Shown here: positions 20,250 through 31,379 of the stretch, piece after piece
Numbering within the stretch: position 1 is the first letter of the stretch
Layout of the letters: each line of letters starts with the position of its first letter
Source of the DNA: Sweltsa coloradensis
Lineage: Eukaryota > Arthropoda > Insecta > Plecoptera > Chloroperlidae
Length of the DNA stretch: 64,000 nt
Direction: 5' to 3'
NCBI GenBank assembly: GCA_024449915.1
Contig: JAMZAV010000954.1
Span: 163,340 to 227,339 of the forward strand
Program-made: the position numbers and the translations under genes
The notes under the pieces: generated by a model
Seen by the model: the letters and a program-made list of their open reading frames with translations, nothing else
What the model was told of the DNA's origin: nothing
The model's database searches: none

Positions 20250-21290
20250 TCAGCCACGGCCCCTTCTTGGTTCATTCTCAGCCGCGTCTTCTTCCGGCAC
20301 GTTTTCTTCATTCGACTCGTTCTCTTCGATCGGAAACTCAACGACCTTCCGAACTGGGGAGTTGGTTTCCTCCGGCATAAAATCCTCGTACACTTTGTCA
20401 GATGGGAATGTTACTGACTTAGTAAATTCCACGTCTCGCGTTATGTCGATTTTTCTATCTTCCGTTACCCATACTCTGTATGCTTTCGACTCCTTCGAAT
20501 AACCCACAAAAACACCTTTCTTCGAGCGTGGCTCGAACTTGCTCAAGCTGGTTCCCGGATCAAAGTAAAGACTTCGCAGCCGAATTCACGTAAGTAACTC
20601 ACGTCCGGGGCTTCTCCGTCCACTTCTCGAAAGGAGTTTTTCCACTTATGCTTCTAGAAGGACACCTGTTTCTTTATGTAATTTGCCGTGTTAATTGCTT
20701 TTGCCCCAAAACGATGGTGGCAGTCCGGATTGTATCAGTAGGCACCTCGCCATTTTTCCCCGAGCGTACGGTTTTTCCTTTCCGCGACTCCGTTCTGTTC
20801 CGGTGTGTGCGTAACCCTTAACCTACGTCCGATGTCGTTCGTCTTAAAGTAGTCTTCAAAAGCGATACTTCGGTTTTTCTGTGCCATTGTCCGATTGAAG
20901 ATACATTATTTTCTTACTAGTATGTGTCTCGACGAAAACTTTGAATTCCTTGAATGCATCCAGAGCCTCACTTTTCTGCTTGAGCATTTTCAAATTCACA
21001 CCAGCGAGAGCAATCGTCGATGAACTGATAAAATATCTTGCCTTTCCGTTCGATTCAACGCGCATCGGACCACAAATATCGGAGTTAAATTATTTCCAGT
21101 AATTCCGTGTTTCTCTCCGAATTTTTGGGAAAAAACGCTCTGGTCATTTTTCCACGGATGCACGTTTTTACAAACGAACGTCTCTCTCGGTTTTGATTAC
21201 ATCGATACCAGCACGGTTCCGTTGCGTTCGCCTTCCAGGGGATCTTTGATGTTTAGATGTCCCATTCTGCGATGCCAACTCTCCACAGTA
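20250..21290 (-). pseudogene. Copia integrase remnant
   Basis: Minus-strand pieces include WHRRMGHLN near 21260-21285 (zinc-binding H...H region), LKQKSEALDAFKEFKVFVET and YLQSDNGTE near 20900-21000 (integrase core, second catalytic Asp), and FEPRSKKGVFVGYSKESKAY at 20480-20546 (C-terminal region typical of copia). Multiple frameshifts separate them. Confidence 0.8.
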
Positions 21291-21516
21291 GCGCGTTTTG
21301 TTTCAAAATGGTTATGTTACATTGCTGCTCACTCTCTTGCACACAGTAGAGCCCTTCACTCGATCAGCTGACAATACTGTCCTACCCGTCCCATCGATGA
21401 TCTTGGCCGATTCCTTTCCAAATGTTACCTTGAATCCACAGTCAGTGATTTTACCGACTGACAGCAAGTTCATTCGTAAGTCAGGAACGTGCAGCGTGTC
21501 TTTTAGACTTACATCA

Positions 21517-22786
21517 CAGATAATAGAGTACTACGTGGGCAGATACGTGACGAGATAGGGCGAGATGCTGCGCAATATGGCCGAATTATTCTGAAGTGTG
21601 AACCACAAACACTAGGCTCGACTGTGAGAGGTTGAGAGCGAATGTGCCCCTACCTGGGAGCTAACATTAACAACACAAGGACGAACCCTTTTCCGACCTC
21701 GTCTGTTCGGTGGCTAACTCGCTTCACGCAACTGTGTTGCCAGAGCTTGTGCGACCTTCAATTTCCGCCTCGGGGCTCGGGCCCATCCCTTGCTTGCTTG
21801 GCAGACGGGATCAAAACGAGATCAGAAGCGACGAGGTCTGTTCCCGTCCCATCTGTCTGTCTATCTGTCCAGGCGACGGTCATCAGTCCTTCCCTCACAA
21901 CACAGATATGCGTAGCACAACTTGATACGAGCAATAACCCCTCACGTCTGTGACGCGATGGCATTCTGTTGTTGTGAACTTGTGATTATGGTTTATTATG
22001 GTTCTTATTTATTTATGAATATTTATTTAATAAACACATAGCGACCATGGATGATGTGACGAGCCCTAAGGATGGGGGCAGGGGGCTATACTATAATATA
22101 ATGACATCGTTGGCCAGGTCACTTTCTAATAATTTGTCTTAACTCTTAAACAATGTTCGTTCACCCAAACAACTTTATCCCGTTTCAAATTTCAAATTTA
22201 CTTCAATTGGTTTGGCAACCACAGATAATGTCTTTTTTATGAATTAACTTCAAGTGGACAATAAAAATGGTACATTTGGTTTTGAATGAATTCGCGATGT
22301 TTTGACGTCACTTTCAATTTTCGGGGAGTATTTCCGACATCCAAATAGCATACAGACACAAAGGCGTCATCGAGTCTACCACAGAAACAAAACCACGCGG
22401 CTCACTCCCCTCGACAGGCGCCGGCACTTGACAAGAGGCTAAGTAGGCCTACAAGCTACGAACGCGATACCGGAGGGGGTGAGACATAGGTCTGATCAGT
22501 GGAAAAAGCAACATTCTTCGATGTCATTGACCAAACAAGGCAATTCATAGAAGCACAGATAATAGAGTACACTGTGTACTCTGTTATCTGTGATAGAAGT
22601 AATCAAAAAAGTAAACTATTTATTTGATTGCTCAACCATTTATTTTTCAAATAATAATGTCTCTTTCTTTACTCACCAATACATCGTAGTTTAGTGCCTA
22701 GCATAACCAGCACACTGTTGAAGGCAAATCGTTTTGCTTTTGTTTCCTCGTGGTTCTTACTTTATTTAGAACAGCTGATAAATAAA
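21517..22786. other. Unassigned sequence with a short inverted motif
   Basis: No gene was recognised. The motif acagataatagagtac occurs at about 21520 (next to the copia break) and at 22556, where it is followed by its own complement (gtactctgttatctgt), forming a 16-bp hairpin. Possibly the border of an element flanking the copia remnant. Confidence 0.4.
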
Positions 22787-23551
22787 CTAGGAAAACGCTA
22801 AAGTCCCGCCGCGTTGATGGATGAGCTTTTTAGAAATTTTAGTTTGCATGGGATATCTTTACTTTTGCAAGTTCTTTGTTTTGCTGCCTACGCATTGTAG
22901 CTGATTGTTGTCAAGTTTCTTTGTTACTGGTCAATTGGTATTATTTACCGTAAAAAACTTATATTAAAAGCAATATTTCTATAGATTCTGGCTAACTATT
23001 TAAACTTTTTCTTTTAAAAGGTACTACATCACCATAACCTTAATGTCCATGTATAATATGAACGTTGTAGCCCCACCAGTTTGGTCAGAATTGGCCCAAA
23101 TGGCACGAAAATATCGCACAAAAAATCAAAAACTTATATTAAAAGCTTTATTTCTATGGATTCTGACTAACTTTTTCAACTTTTTCTTTCAAAAGGTACT
23201 ACATCACCATAACCTTAATGTCCATGTATAATATGAACGTTGTAGCCCCACCCGTTTGGTCAGAATTGGCCCAAATGTCACGAAAATATCGCACCAAAAA
23301 TCGAAAAAAATCGTAAAAGTACGATATTCATGAGAAATATTTCTTCGATTGTACCCAAAAACAATACACCTCTAAGTTCAGAGGTTTCGAAGGTCCTGTC
23401 AAATTTTCATCAAGATCGGATATGCCGTTTGCCTGGTAGAGAGTTAACAAACAGACAAAAAAACAAAAAACAAAAAAACAAAAACAAAAAAAACACCCGA
23501 GCTAGATTTTTTGGGGTCAGTGAAATTGAAGTCTTCGCTTCGCTCATCCAA
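22787..23551 (-). mobile_element. Family B Helitron-like element with internal duplication
   Basis: CTAG at 22787-22790, followed inward by the hairpin region (aacgctaaagtcccgccgcg) and ttgatggatgagc; opposite end cttcgcttcgctcatccaa at 23551. A ~190-bp interior block (cttatattaaaagc ... ggtcagaattggcccaaat) is duplicated in tandem at about 22950-23140 and 23130-23290. Confidence 0.7.
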
Positions 23552-23596
23552 TAAACCCGTATTTAGTGTCGACTCACTCGGTCACACTCACACAAC

Positions 23597-23706
23597 TGAT
23601 TTTTCAGTGGGGGACAGCGGACAGTAAACCAAAGTGACCAAGCCAACCCTGCAGGCCCTGACGCAATCGACGAGTGAACGATAATAACTAACAAAAGATC
23701 AATATC
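23597..23706 (-). mobile_element. SINE 3' fragment (copy 3)
   Basis: On the minus strand, cactcgtcgattgcgtcagg and gttggcttggtcac match the 3' part of the SINE copies at 16200, 56480 and 62690. The tRNA head is missing. Confidence 0.65.
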
Positions 23707-23841
23707 AATTTATGACTTGATGAATTTTTGTCCACTGACAGTAAGGTCGTTTCGTTGTTTACCTCGACTAATTTGTATGATTTTTTTAATCTGAATAGAA
23801 AATCGTGAATTAGTTATATGGAAAACAATCCAGAAATTACA

Positions 23842-24436
23842 CTAGGAAAACGCTCAAGTCCCGCCGCGTTGATGGATGAGCTTTTTAAAGTTTAAAGTTT
23901 GCTTGGGATATCTTTACTTTTGCAAGTGCTTTGTTTTGCTGCCTACGCATTGTAGGTGAATGTTGTCAAGTTTCTTTTGTTTCTTGTCAATTGGTATTAT
24001 TTACCGTAAAAAACTTATATTAAAAGCTTTATTTCTATGGATTCTGGCTAACTTTTTCATTTTTTTTTTCAAAACGTACTACATCACCATAACCTTAATG
24101 TCCATGTATAATATGAACGTTGTAGCCCCACCCGTTTGGTCAGAATTGGCCCAAATGTCACGAAAATATCGCACTAAAAATCGAAAAAAATCGTAAAAGT
24201 ACGATATTCATGAGAAATATTTCTTCGATTGTACCCAACAACAATACACCTCTAAGTTCAGAGATTTCGAAGGTCCTGTCAAATTTTCATCAAGATAGGA
24301 TAAGCGGTTTGTCTGGTAGAGAGTTAACAAACAGACAAAAAAACAAACAAAAAAAAAAACAAAAAACAAAAAAAAAACACCCGAGCTAAATTTTTTGGGG
24401 GTCAGTGAAATTGAAGTCTTCGCTTCGCTCATCCAA
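23842..24436 (-). mobile_element. Family B Helitron-like element
   Basis: CTAG at 23842-23845 preceded by host A on the plus strand; opposite end gcttcgctcatccaa at 24436. Interior as in other B copies (gtacgatattcatgag, ccgagctaaattttttgggg). Confidence 0.7.
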
Positions 24437-25145
24437 AAATCCATCTTGGTGGGGTATCGATACCCCACATTTTTACTTTCTTGATCGATTTCCAGAAAAT
24501 AGGAAATCGTGATGTAGAGTAGGCTTAGACAATTTGTGTAAAATAGTAACGATTTATCGATTTTATTATACGTGAAATACTTCTAGTTGGTGGAAGTGAT
24601 TATAAAAGGCTCGTCTCCGATACCCACTCTCTGATTCAAAATTCAATTCGATCTTACAATAGCCTACACCAATCTAGAAGTAATTAATGCATACGTCCGC
24701 CCGTCAAGCCGGTGATAGTTTCGTCTGTGGTTTCATCCATCAAGTTTTTGTAACAAAAATAAAAATAGACCAACAAAAACTCCCCCCACCCATAGTTACG
24801 TACTTGTTGCCCCAGGCAATTCTCACGGTCCACCCCCCGAGGCCGTCGAGATGAAGGCTCTTACTCAGAGCGCTCGCACAGTGGAGCCGCCCTCCTACAC
24901 GCCCGCTCTACCTACACGTCGAGCGTCGGGTACAACTCGCCGTGCCTTGGGTAGTGACTCGCGACCTACCTACCCCTTGTTCCCGGGTCTCCTCTAAGCT
25001 CGGCAACGACATTTGAATTATCACGGACACCGACGTCGACAACCCTTTTCCTTCCATGACTCAGGTTTGACCTGACAGTTATTGGAAGTTTGTTTACAGG
25101 ATTGAAACAGGGAGAATATCAACCACTTACCATAATGCGGCGACA
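24437..25145. other. Transition into a GC-richer region
   Basis: Begins with an 18-bp perfect palindrome TGGGGTATCGATACCCCA (about 24452-24469). Beyond 24780 the base composition becomes GC-rich. No coding region or family was recognised. Confidence 0.4.
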
Positions 25146-25388
25146 TCACCAATCTTCGCCGCTCTCGCTGTCATTAGCCACCCCCAAATATCGGGAGGCG
25201 GCCACTCGACGAGCGTGCCCTGCCCGGCGGGCGAGCAACGCAGTCCGCAGAGCGAGGGCATGGTCGTAAGGCCTCATGCACCTTACGGGCCCTCCGCCCC
25301 CGAACAAGGAGGGTGCCCCAGGGGGCCCCTGGTAGAGCCAGTCCCAGTTCGCGGCTATGGCTTCGAATTCTTCCAGGACTCTATTCAA
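25146..25388 (-). CDS. Hypothetical small ORF (80 residues)
   Basis: Minus-strand frame from ATG to stop with a varied, low-bias composition (MNRVLEEFEAIAANWDWLY, a Gly/Pro-rich stretch, then HALALRTALLARRAGHARRV, ending SESGEDW). GC content is far above the surroundings. I do not recognise the protein. It could be an exon or a retroelement gag-like piece; equally, a GC-rich stretch can stay open by chance. Confidence 0.25.
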   Translation of the reverse strand: MNRVLEEFEAIAANWDWLYQGPPGAPSLFGGGGPVRCMRPYDHALALRTALLARRAGHARRVAASRYLGVANDSESGEDW

Positions 25389-25554
25389 AAATATTATTGT
25401 ATTAGTTATTAAGGTTAATAATTCACAGTTATCAAGGTTAATAATTCACAACTAGGTGACACTGACTGATTTGGAATCAAACGCTTTGCAACTTTCTATA
25501 TTAAAAATAACCTAGTCTGCAAATACTGTTCAACGTTGGTATTTCTCCTCCCCT

Positions 25555-25680
25555 ATCACTACTATATATTTCCACTTCTATCAGTCATTCATTCAAGTCA
25601 CTGCTAGTTATCTCTGCCTTCCACACCTTGATAGCTGTACGACATTTCGCCAACCTGATATTTAAGGTATTGTTGATTTT
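25555..25680 (+). promoter_or_regulatory. Possible TATA promoter with first-exon donor
   Basis: A TATA-like ctatatattt (about 25562) is followed about 25-30 bp downstream by an initiator-like tcagtcattcattcaag, and a possible splice donor (TTTAAG|GTATTG) lies near 25665. A polypyrimidine-AG acceptor (cattttttag) occurs at 26151-26161 just before the proline-rich ORF. These signals together suggest, but do not prove, a transcription unit. Confidence 0.25.
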
Positions 25681-26195
25681 AATTCACTGTTGCAGTTTGT
25701 AACTAGATATTGCAACTATTTAGTATTTTTACTTATGGTGTTTGCTATTCACATATTTTTTTTAGCATCTTATGAAATTTGGTATATTACTTACTGTAGA
25801 GTGGACATCGTGTGGCGTTGGTCTCTTCACTAGCACACTTGATTCTGAAGTGATGCACTTCGCCAATTGTTCACGATCACACATTCACCTTATTTACCGT
25901 TATATTATTAATTACTGCGATGGTGCAGTTGAAGTTATATTTACACTCGGCTTGCTCCTTCAGCAGTCACATTCTCTTTCTGGCCACATCGCTGCCTTCG
26001 GGCGCTACACCTTCTTACGGAAGGCACGGGAGGCTGGCCACCCCCGCGTTAACTTTATGATATTCACAAGACCTATCGGTCACCATAACGTTGTGGATAT
26101 ATATGCGCACGTATGTTATGCATGCCTGACCACATAAATAATATCGGCCTCTCATTTTTTAGGCTATTTGATGTTGGAGATCGATTGGGTACCGG

Positions 26196-26642
26196 ATGGC
26201 TCCCTTCTGGGTAACTCCACCCAAAGTGCCGCACGGTCATTCGGGTCGGATGACACCGCCCTACGGGCATTCTCTTCCGGAGGACGCCCTGTCTCCTTCT
26301 GACTCTCCGATATCCTGGGAGTTCGGCGCTACGAGTCCGCCGCCTCCTGGAACACCGCCTCCGGTTATGCCGTCGCCAGACGCCTTAGACGTTCTCCTCG
26401 CGTCGCACACACCGTCTGACGGTCCGACGTCATCATCCGACACCATCGACGATCTCCTCGCGATGTTATCCCCGGGTCTCGCCAAGGACAACGCCTCCAT
26501 CACCGTGTCATTGCCTCAGGCGAACACCCCCTCACCCCCGTGGGAACCGTGGGTGATGGACACAGAGTATTGGCAGGATCTCCTGTCTTTTCCCCCCATG
26601 GTGTCGCCCCTCCCATCGCCGACTCGGGCATGTGAGATCTGA
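26196..26642 (+). CDS. Proline-rich acidic ORF (148 residues), unknown
   Basis: Open from ATG 26196 (in-frame stop at 26169) to TGA 26640-26642. GC-rich with strong C/G third positions, unlike the AT-rich flanks. Composition is Pro/Ser-rich (TSPPPPGTPPPVMPSPDA) with two similar acidic-hydrophobic motifs, DALDVLLA (about residues 64-71) and DTIDDLLA (about 83-90), and a Trp-rich C-terminus (PPWEPWVMDTEYWQDLL). Such D-x-[LI]-D-x-LL clusters resemble transactivation segments, but this is speculation. A GT-AG acceptor upstream and a polypurine tract and LTR-like sequence downstream hint that it may be the last ORF of an LTR element or a captured exon. I cannot name the protein. Confidence 0.4.
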   Translation: MAPFWVTPPKVPHGHSGRMTPPYGHSLPEDALSPSDSPISWEFGATSPPPPGTPPPVMPSPDALDVLLASHTPSDGPTSSSDTIDDLLAMLSPGLAKDNASITVSLPQANTPSPPWEPWVMDTEYWQDLLSFPPMVSPLPSPTRACEI

Positions 26643-26960
26643 ACACGTGAACATTCATGGACGTTTTGCTGACGCCGCCTATGGCACTGTGTTTTTTTCT
26701 CTGACGCCGAACACTGGTCTTGTGTTTTCATATTATATGTTCCAACTTATGTTAATAATCTTTTACGGGTATAAGGTATATGGATTTTTTTTAAATTTTA
26801 TTAGTGTTAGCACATTGCGACTCACCCAGGTCTTTGCATTCATAGCCTTTAATACTTGGTCTCGCCTGTATCATTCAGTATTTTAGGTGCTCTTAGTCAT
26901 CATTTTTTTTAACGAGTTTTCCTCTTACTGGCATTGCATTTATCGACTCCTTTCGGTTCT

Positions 26961-27641
26961 AGTATGGACCATTTCACAAAATTTTTTTTTCTCTTCTCTC
27001 TTCTCTCTCCATTCCCCCCTTGGGCATGTGTATGTATGACGGCCAATGGCAATCCGTAAGGGATGGCAAGCCTGTCTGGTGGTCCCTGGCAATCCGTAAT
27101 GGATGGCAAACCTGCTTGTGGCCTATGGTATGCTCTACCGAGCTGTAAGCCGTATGAATGACGTTCGTGCCGCTCCCCTACTGCTCCGCTTATCACCCTC
27201 TTCACATTTTTCTAGTGCTCTTTTCTTCGCGTTCCCTAATTTGATGCACCCTTAAGGGATACATCAATCTCGGGACGGGAGGGAGTGTTGTTCTAGGGCG
27301 CAGTATGGACCATTTCACACAATTTTTTTTTCTCTTCTCTCTTCTCTCTCCATTCCCCCCTTGGGCATGTGTATGTATGACGGCCAATGGCAATCCGTAA
27401 GGGATGGCAAGCCTGTCTGGTGGTCCCTGGCAATCCGTAATGGATGGCAAACCTGCTTGTGGCCTATGGCATGCTCTACCGAGCTGTAAGCCGTATGAAT
27501 GACGTTCGTGCCGCTCCTCTACTGCTCCGCTTATCACCCTCTTCACATTTTTCTAGTGCTCTTTTCTTCGCGTTCCGTAATTTGATGCACCCTTAAGGGA
27601 TACATCAAACTCGGGACGGGAGGGAGTGTTGTTCTAGGGCG
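26961..27641 (+). repeat. 341-bp tandem duplication ending in a polypurine tract
   Basis: Two copies (26961-27301 and 27302-27641), nearly identical, each beginning agtatggaccatttcaca and ending cgggacgggagggag followed by tgttgttctagggcgc. Within each copy there are two ggcaatccgtaa..ggatggca half-repeats. The duplication includes the polypurine tract and the first bases of the adjacent LTR-like sequence. Confidence 0.9.
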
Positions 27642-28511
27642 CTAAGCTACGCTCCCTTTAATTATTCAAATTCTTATCAAGACTCTATTGTACCTATTCT
27701 TACTTGATTATCACTATAGCTTAATAATAACAATTCAGTGTCACAGCACATCCTTGTACACCAGGGATCCTGGTCTCCAAGAATGTCACCTACTTTCACT
27801 TGACACTTTCATAACTATAGTATTATTCATAACATAAAGTCCTTGCCTGTAAATAGATAGGGTGAAACTACACAAATAAGACACCCAGAGCACTGGATGG
27901 TACTATACTCAGTTTGTATATAAGCAGGACATTTTAGCCCAGTAAATTCACTTAGTGCTTGGTCTTGGACACGTGAGGTAGCTCAAGTGTTCAACCCTAG
28001 TCCTATCTGATATCGTGAGGTAGCTCAAGATATCAGATTTCCTCCAGCTGATTGAACGGTAGTTCAAGAGCTGATCCTTCCTCTGGATCCTGTTGCAATT
28101 GTTACATAAAAAGTGTTAATTAAATTCAGTGGGCATCACAAAACTGGGTGAGTCATAATATTATTATTATTATCACTATAATCATCATTGTCATTCTCAT
28201 AATGAGTATAGCTTGTCTAATGGCACATCTGTAAACAAATCTCTGTTAATTAATGACCATGTTCGCACCAAGCAAAGAAAAGGTTATAATTATCTCTGTT
28301 AATCTACCATTGTCTTCTAATTAAAATATTAATGATGTGCCATTATCCAAACTCTCAGTTACTGTATCAACATTAGCATGCAAAGCACTAAATGTCCATT
28401 CAATCAATCTGTGTATGATTGTTACATGACAGCTTCAGTCACTTAATAATTACACAATAAAACTCTGTTTCCGATTGACTCGTGTGTTTTTCCAACGTTG
28501 GCTACCCAACA
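27627..28511 (+). mobile_element. Candidate LTR (885 bp)
   Basis: Begins TGTTG and ends CAACA; a purine-rich tract (27612-27626) abuts the start, as at a 3' LTR. TATATAAG is at 27917-27924 and AATAAA at 28456-28461, giving a sensible U3-R-U5 arrangement on the plus strand. Short repeats (gtgaggtagctcaag) lie just after the presumed start site. No second LTR was found in the window and no pol lies between, so the boundaries are inferred from internal signals only. Confidence 0.5.
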
Positions 28512-28639
28512 GCCAAGTTCCTACACTCCTCCGAAGTAATTGCCCCTCTGGAATACGCTCATATAATTAATTATTATCTAATTTATCAAGTAGTCTTCTC
28601 AGCTAGACTCTAAACAGCTGAGTGGTGACAGCTTATCCT

Positions 28640-29046
28640 CCACCCCTTCCGCCCCCTACCATTAGCATGGTGTTGATTTTGCGACGTGCTTTGAATGTGG
28701 TCTTGATGTTGTGAGCCCTGAGCAGTCTACTGACTTTTCTGTTGTACCTTTCATATAAGGCAGATAAGCTGTTGCTCGGTGTTTTTCTTGTTTTATTTCT
28801 CCTTCGTCACTGACTTTAGGTTGACGTTTGAACGCTTTAGTTATGTTTTAATGTGAGTAGCCGTTAGCACATAGGGTGTCCCGCAGAGTTTTCTTCTCCA
28901 ACGCTAAGTGATCCGTATCTGATAGTCGTATAGAGCGTGTGGTCAGTGTGTTCACCACCGAGTTGAGTTGGGCTGGATGATGATGAGATGCAGCATTAAG
29001 GTATCTGGTGCGTAGGTTTACGGTGAACCGCGTGGCCCAGATTTTC
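28640..29046 (-). pseudogene. Penelope-like RT C-terminal fragment
   Basis: The minus-strand frame shows NAASHHHPAQLNSVVNTLTT, then RSIRLSDTDHLALEKKTLRD, then a shifted frame with KAFKRQ and AYLPYMKGTTEK, the conserved Penelope segment between the RT palm/thumb and the GIY-YIG domain. It is cut at 29046 by the pentanucleotide satellite and lacks both the RT catalytic box and the nuclease. A different subfamily from the copy at 8380-9103. Confidence 0.75.
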
Positions 29047-29052
29047 ATCCCT

Positions 29053-29239
29053 AATCGTATCGTATCGTATCGTATCGTATCGTATCGTATCGTATCGTAT
29101 CGTATCGTGTCGTATCGTATCGTATCGTATCGTATCGTATCGTATCGTATCGTATCGTATCGTATCGTATCGTATCGTATCGTATCGTTTCGTATCGTAT
29201 CGTATCGTATCGTATCGTATCGTATCGTATCGTATCGTA
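29053..29239. repeat. (ATCGT)n pentanucleotide microsatellite
   Basis: About 37 units with two or three single-base variants (cgtgt, cgttt). Because five is not a multiple of three and the unit contains no stop in the frames concerned, all of its long open frames are artefacts. Confidence 0.97.
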
Positions 29240-31379
29240 CATATACTGAGTCTGCTAACGCACATTTTGGGGCGGCCCGACTTTGGCGGACCGAAACGGG
29301 CGTTTCCCCACACCGGGGGCGGCCAACTCGGCGACGTTCACGACCGGAATTTATCTGGGATTTTGATAAAAAATACGTCCGCCCTCTCGCGCCCCGGGTT
29401 CCGCCCCTTTTGACGAGTTTTTTCGAGTCGTGTCGAAAAAAAACGGAAACACGTCGCCGTGCGGCGGACGACGCTGCGCCGCGAGTACGCGCGCCACCCA
29501 CTCGGCACGATCACCGGCGGGTGCGCAAAGAACGGGGCAACAATCCCGCCATTTGACTTTTTCGCCCATCTCTCTTCGTTTGGCCGTGGCGACGTGGTAC
29601 ATTTCGATTTTGTCGTTTCCTAAAACATTTCCCAGTTGTACGGGCCAATTTTGGCGGGGCAAATTTTTCCAAATTTTTCGTCACCACGTCACCTCTTAAG
29701 AAGTGTATTTTACATCTGCCGAAATGGTGCAACGGTTTAAAAAATGTCCCGTGTTCTTATTTTTGGCTCTTCTATTTTAAACTTTCCGAATTTTTTCAAA
29801 ATTTTGGGTAAACTCTAGAGCTTTGTTCTTTAATGATTTCGAAAGCTTAGAGAAGGACGCACAAGAGGGTGGATAAATTGTCCCGGATTTTGAGTCCAAT
29901 ACCGAGAAATTTTTTTAAAAACCTAAACAAACCAGTTCATTTACACCTTGCCACCTGGAAATATCCAAAATTCGAATTTTAACGGTTATATAAAAAAAAA
30001 TCGAGCTTCATCACCTTCGGGAGGGATGTATGTATAAGTAGAACAAAAGTTTGGGTACCGGGAATCGAGCCCGTCGTAATGGAACAATGTTGAATGCCGT
30101 TTGGGACGTCGTTTTTTTGCAAAGTTCCAACTTTAATGGTCCAAAATTCGTAGTAATTTTTTTTCTCACGAAAACCTAAATGGGCTATCGGGACATCCGG
30201 GTCCTTCCCCTAGCATTTCAACACCACACACATTGTACATAGTTCCTTTGCAGAGGCGATATGCCTCCGCGAGGTAAACGATGTGTAAATAGAGTCCAAA
30301 AAAACTTATTTTGTACTCTAAAAATCGTAAAAGAGTCGGGCAATACGAATAGACAAGTTTTAGCTCTTCGTTCTTACCCCCAGTGGGCGAAAAATAAATC
30401 GGACATGTATTTTCACACATTATCTGTCATCGATTTCGGACAAAAATGCCCACTTTGACGAGTGTACACTCCGAGTGTAGGCCTACCTCATTGTAGTATT
30501 TTTGGGGGAAAACCAAAAATATTGCCCGGAAAGCACGGTACCGTTACCTAAATTATCATCACAAACACTTTGTGGTTTGTGACATTCGCCTGTGTTTTTT
30601 CCTTCCGACCGGCAATCAATGTGTAATTGTTTAAAGAATGTAATAGCATTTTCTTATACAACATGCTTCTTTTGAATGCCCTGAAGGGCCCTATTTCGAC
30701 TTTTAGTCCCTACCATGTTTGGCTAATTAATTAATATGAAGTTTAATTTTAATAACAAAATTAACTTCGACTCACTTTCAAAGGTCCTGAGCGCTGAAAT
30801 TGCACTTGAAAATTAATTTGTAATTCAAAAATGTAAAATAATTATCATTTAACATTTTGCATGCTCACAGTGTGCTGTCTACTGAGACGAAAGGAACGGT
30901 TTTTGAAGCAAAATCTATTTATATCTCAAGTGTTGTAAGAAGACGTGCAATGTTGCTCAGTATAAGCTGAGGCTCTGAAAGGGTTAGGCCTACTATCCAA
31001 TTGAAGAAATCAATTCAACACAATATGCACTTGAACAAGACTCATGTGGAAGATAATGAAATTCAAAAACCAAAACAACACATATACTTAGAACTTGACA
31101 AGATCTACAGAAGCGTATGCGTGCTAGACATTCAACGGGTCAAAGGGTTTTTAAAGGGGCAATTTTGAGTAGTTAAAAAATATATAAATTTTAAATGAAA
31201 ATTAAATTTTTAAAGATTTTTATATAAATCAATAAAACCACAACAGGGGGGGGTTATGAATTATGATCAAGGGGCAACGAGGACATGTACCACTGTTGAG
31301 GGCAATCCCGACTATTTTGGGGTTTAGGGGGAGGGGGGAATGTAAAGTAGAGTTTAAATACTTAATCCTCTAATATTTG
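29240..31379. other. Long stretch without recognised genes
   Basis: 29250-29560 is GC-rich (ccgcgagtacgcgcgccacc) and the rest is AT-rich. No domain, RNA gene or repeat was recognised on either strand. Open frames in 29350-29730 are short and without recognisable motifs. Confidence 0.4.

Larger units (their letters stand above)
18570..21516 (-). mobile_element. Ty1/copia retrotransposon, decayed pol region
   Basis: Reading from 21516 down to 18570 the order is copia-like: protease-to-integrase linker (LRMNLLSVGK), integrase zinc-finger region (WHRRMGHLN), integrase core and C-terminus, reverse transcriptase, RNase H, ending LTKGLPGPKHAKCLRMLG and a stop at 18570-18572. Several frameshifts and an altered RT active site show it is dead. 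No LTRs were identified at either end; the 5' side stops abruptly near 21516 and gag is absent. Confidence 0.85.

Noticed and set aside
19034..20502. Plus-strand open frames of 105-219 residues
   Set aside because: Antisense shadows of the minus-strand copia pol remnant, whose domains are clear.
24208..24468. Recurring 60-90-residue open frames beginning WMSEAKTSISLTPK in many places
   Set aside because: They recur because family B elements recur; the frame is variable in length, runs into the poly-T tract, and is broken in many copies. It is repeat DNA, not a conserved peptide gene.
26073..26503. Minus-strand open frames opposite the proline-rich ORF
   Set aside because: GC-rich sequence with few stops in several frames; composition and third-position bias favour the plus-strand frame.
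29008..29556. Long open frames of 182-217 residues across the pentanucleotide region on both strands
   Set aside because: They consist mostly of the (ATCGT)n repeat read as a periodic peptide. Only the minus-strand tail past the repeat is real (Penelope) coding remnant.
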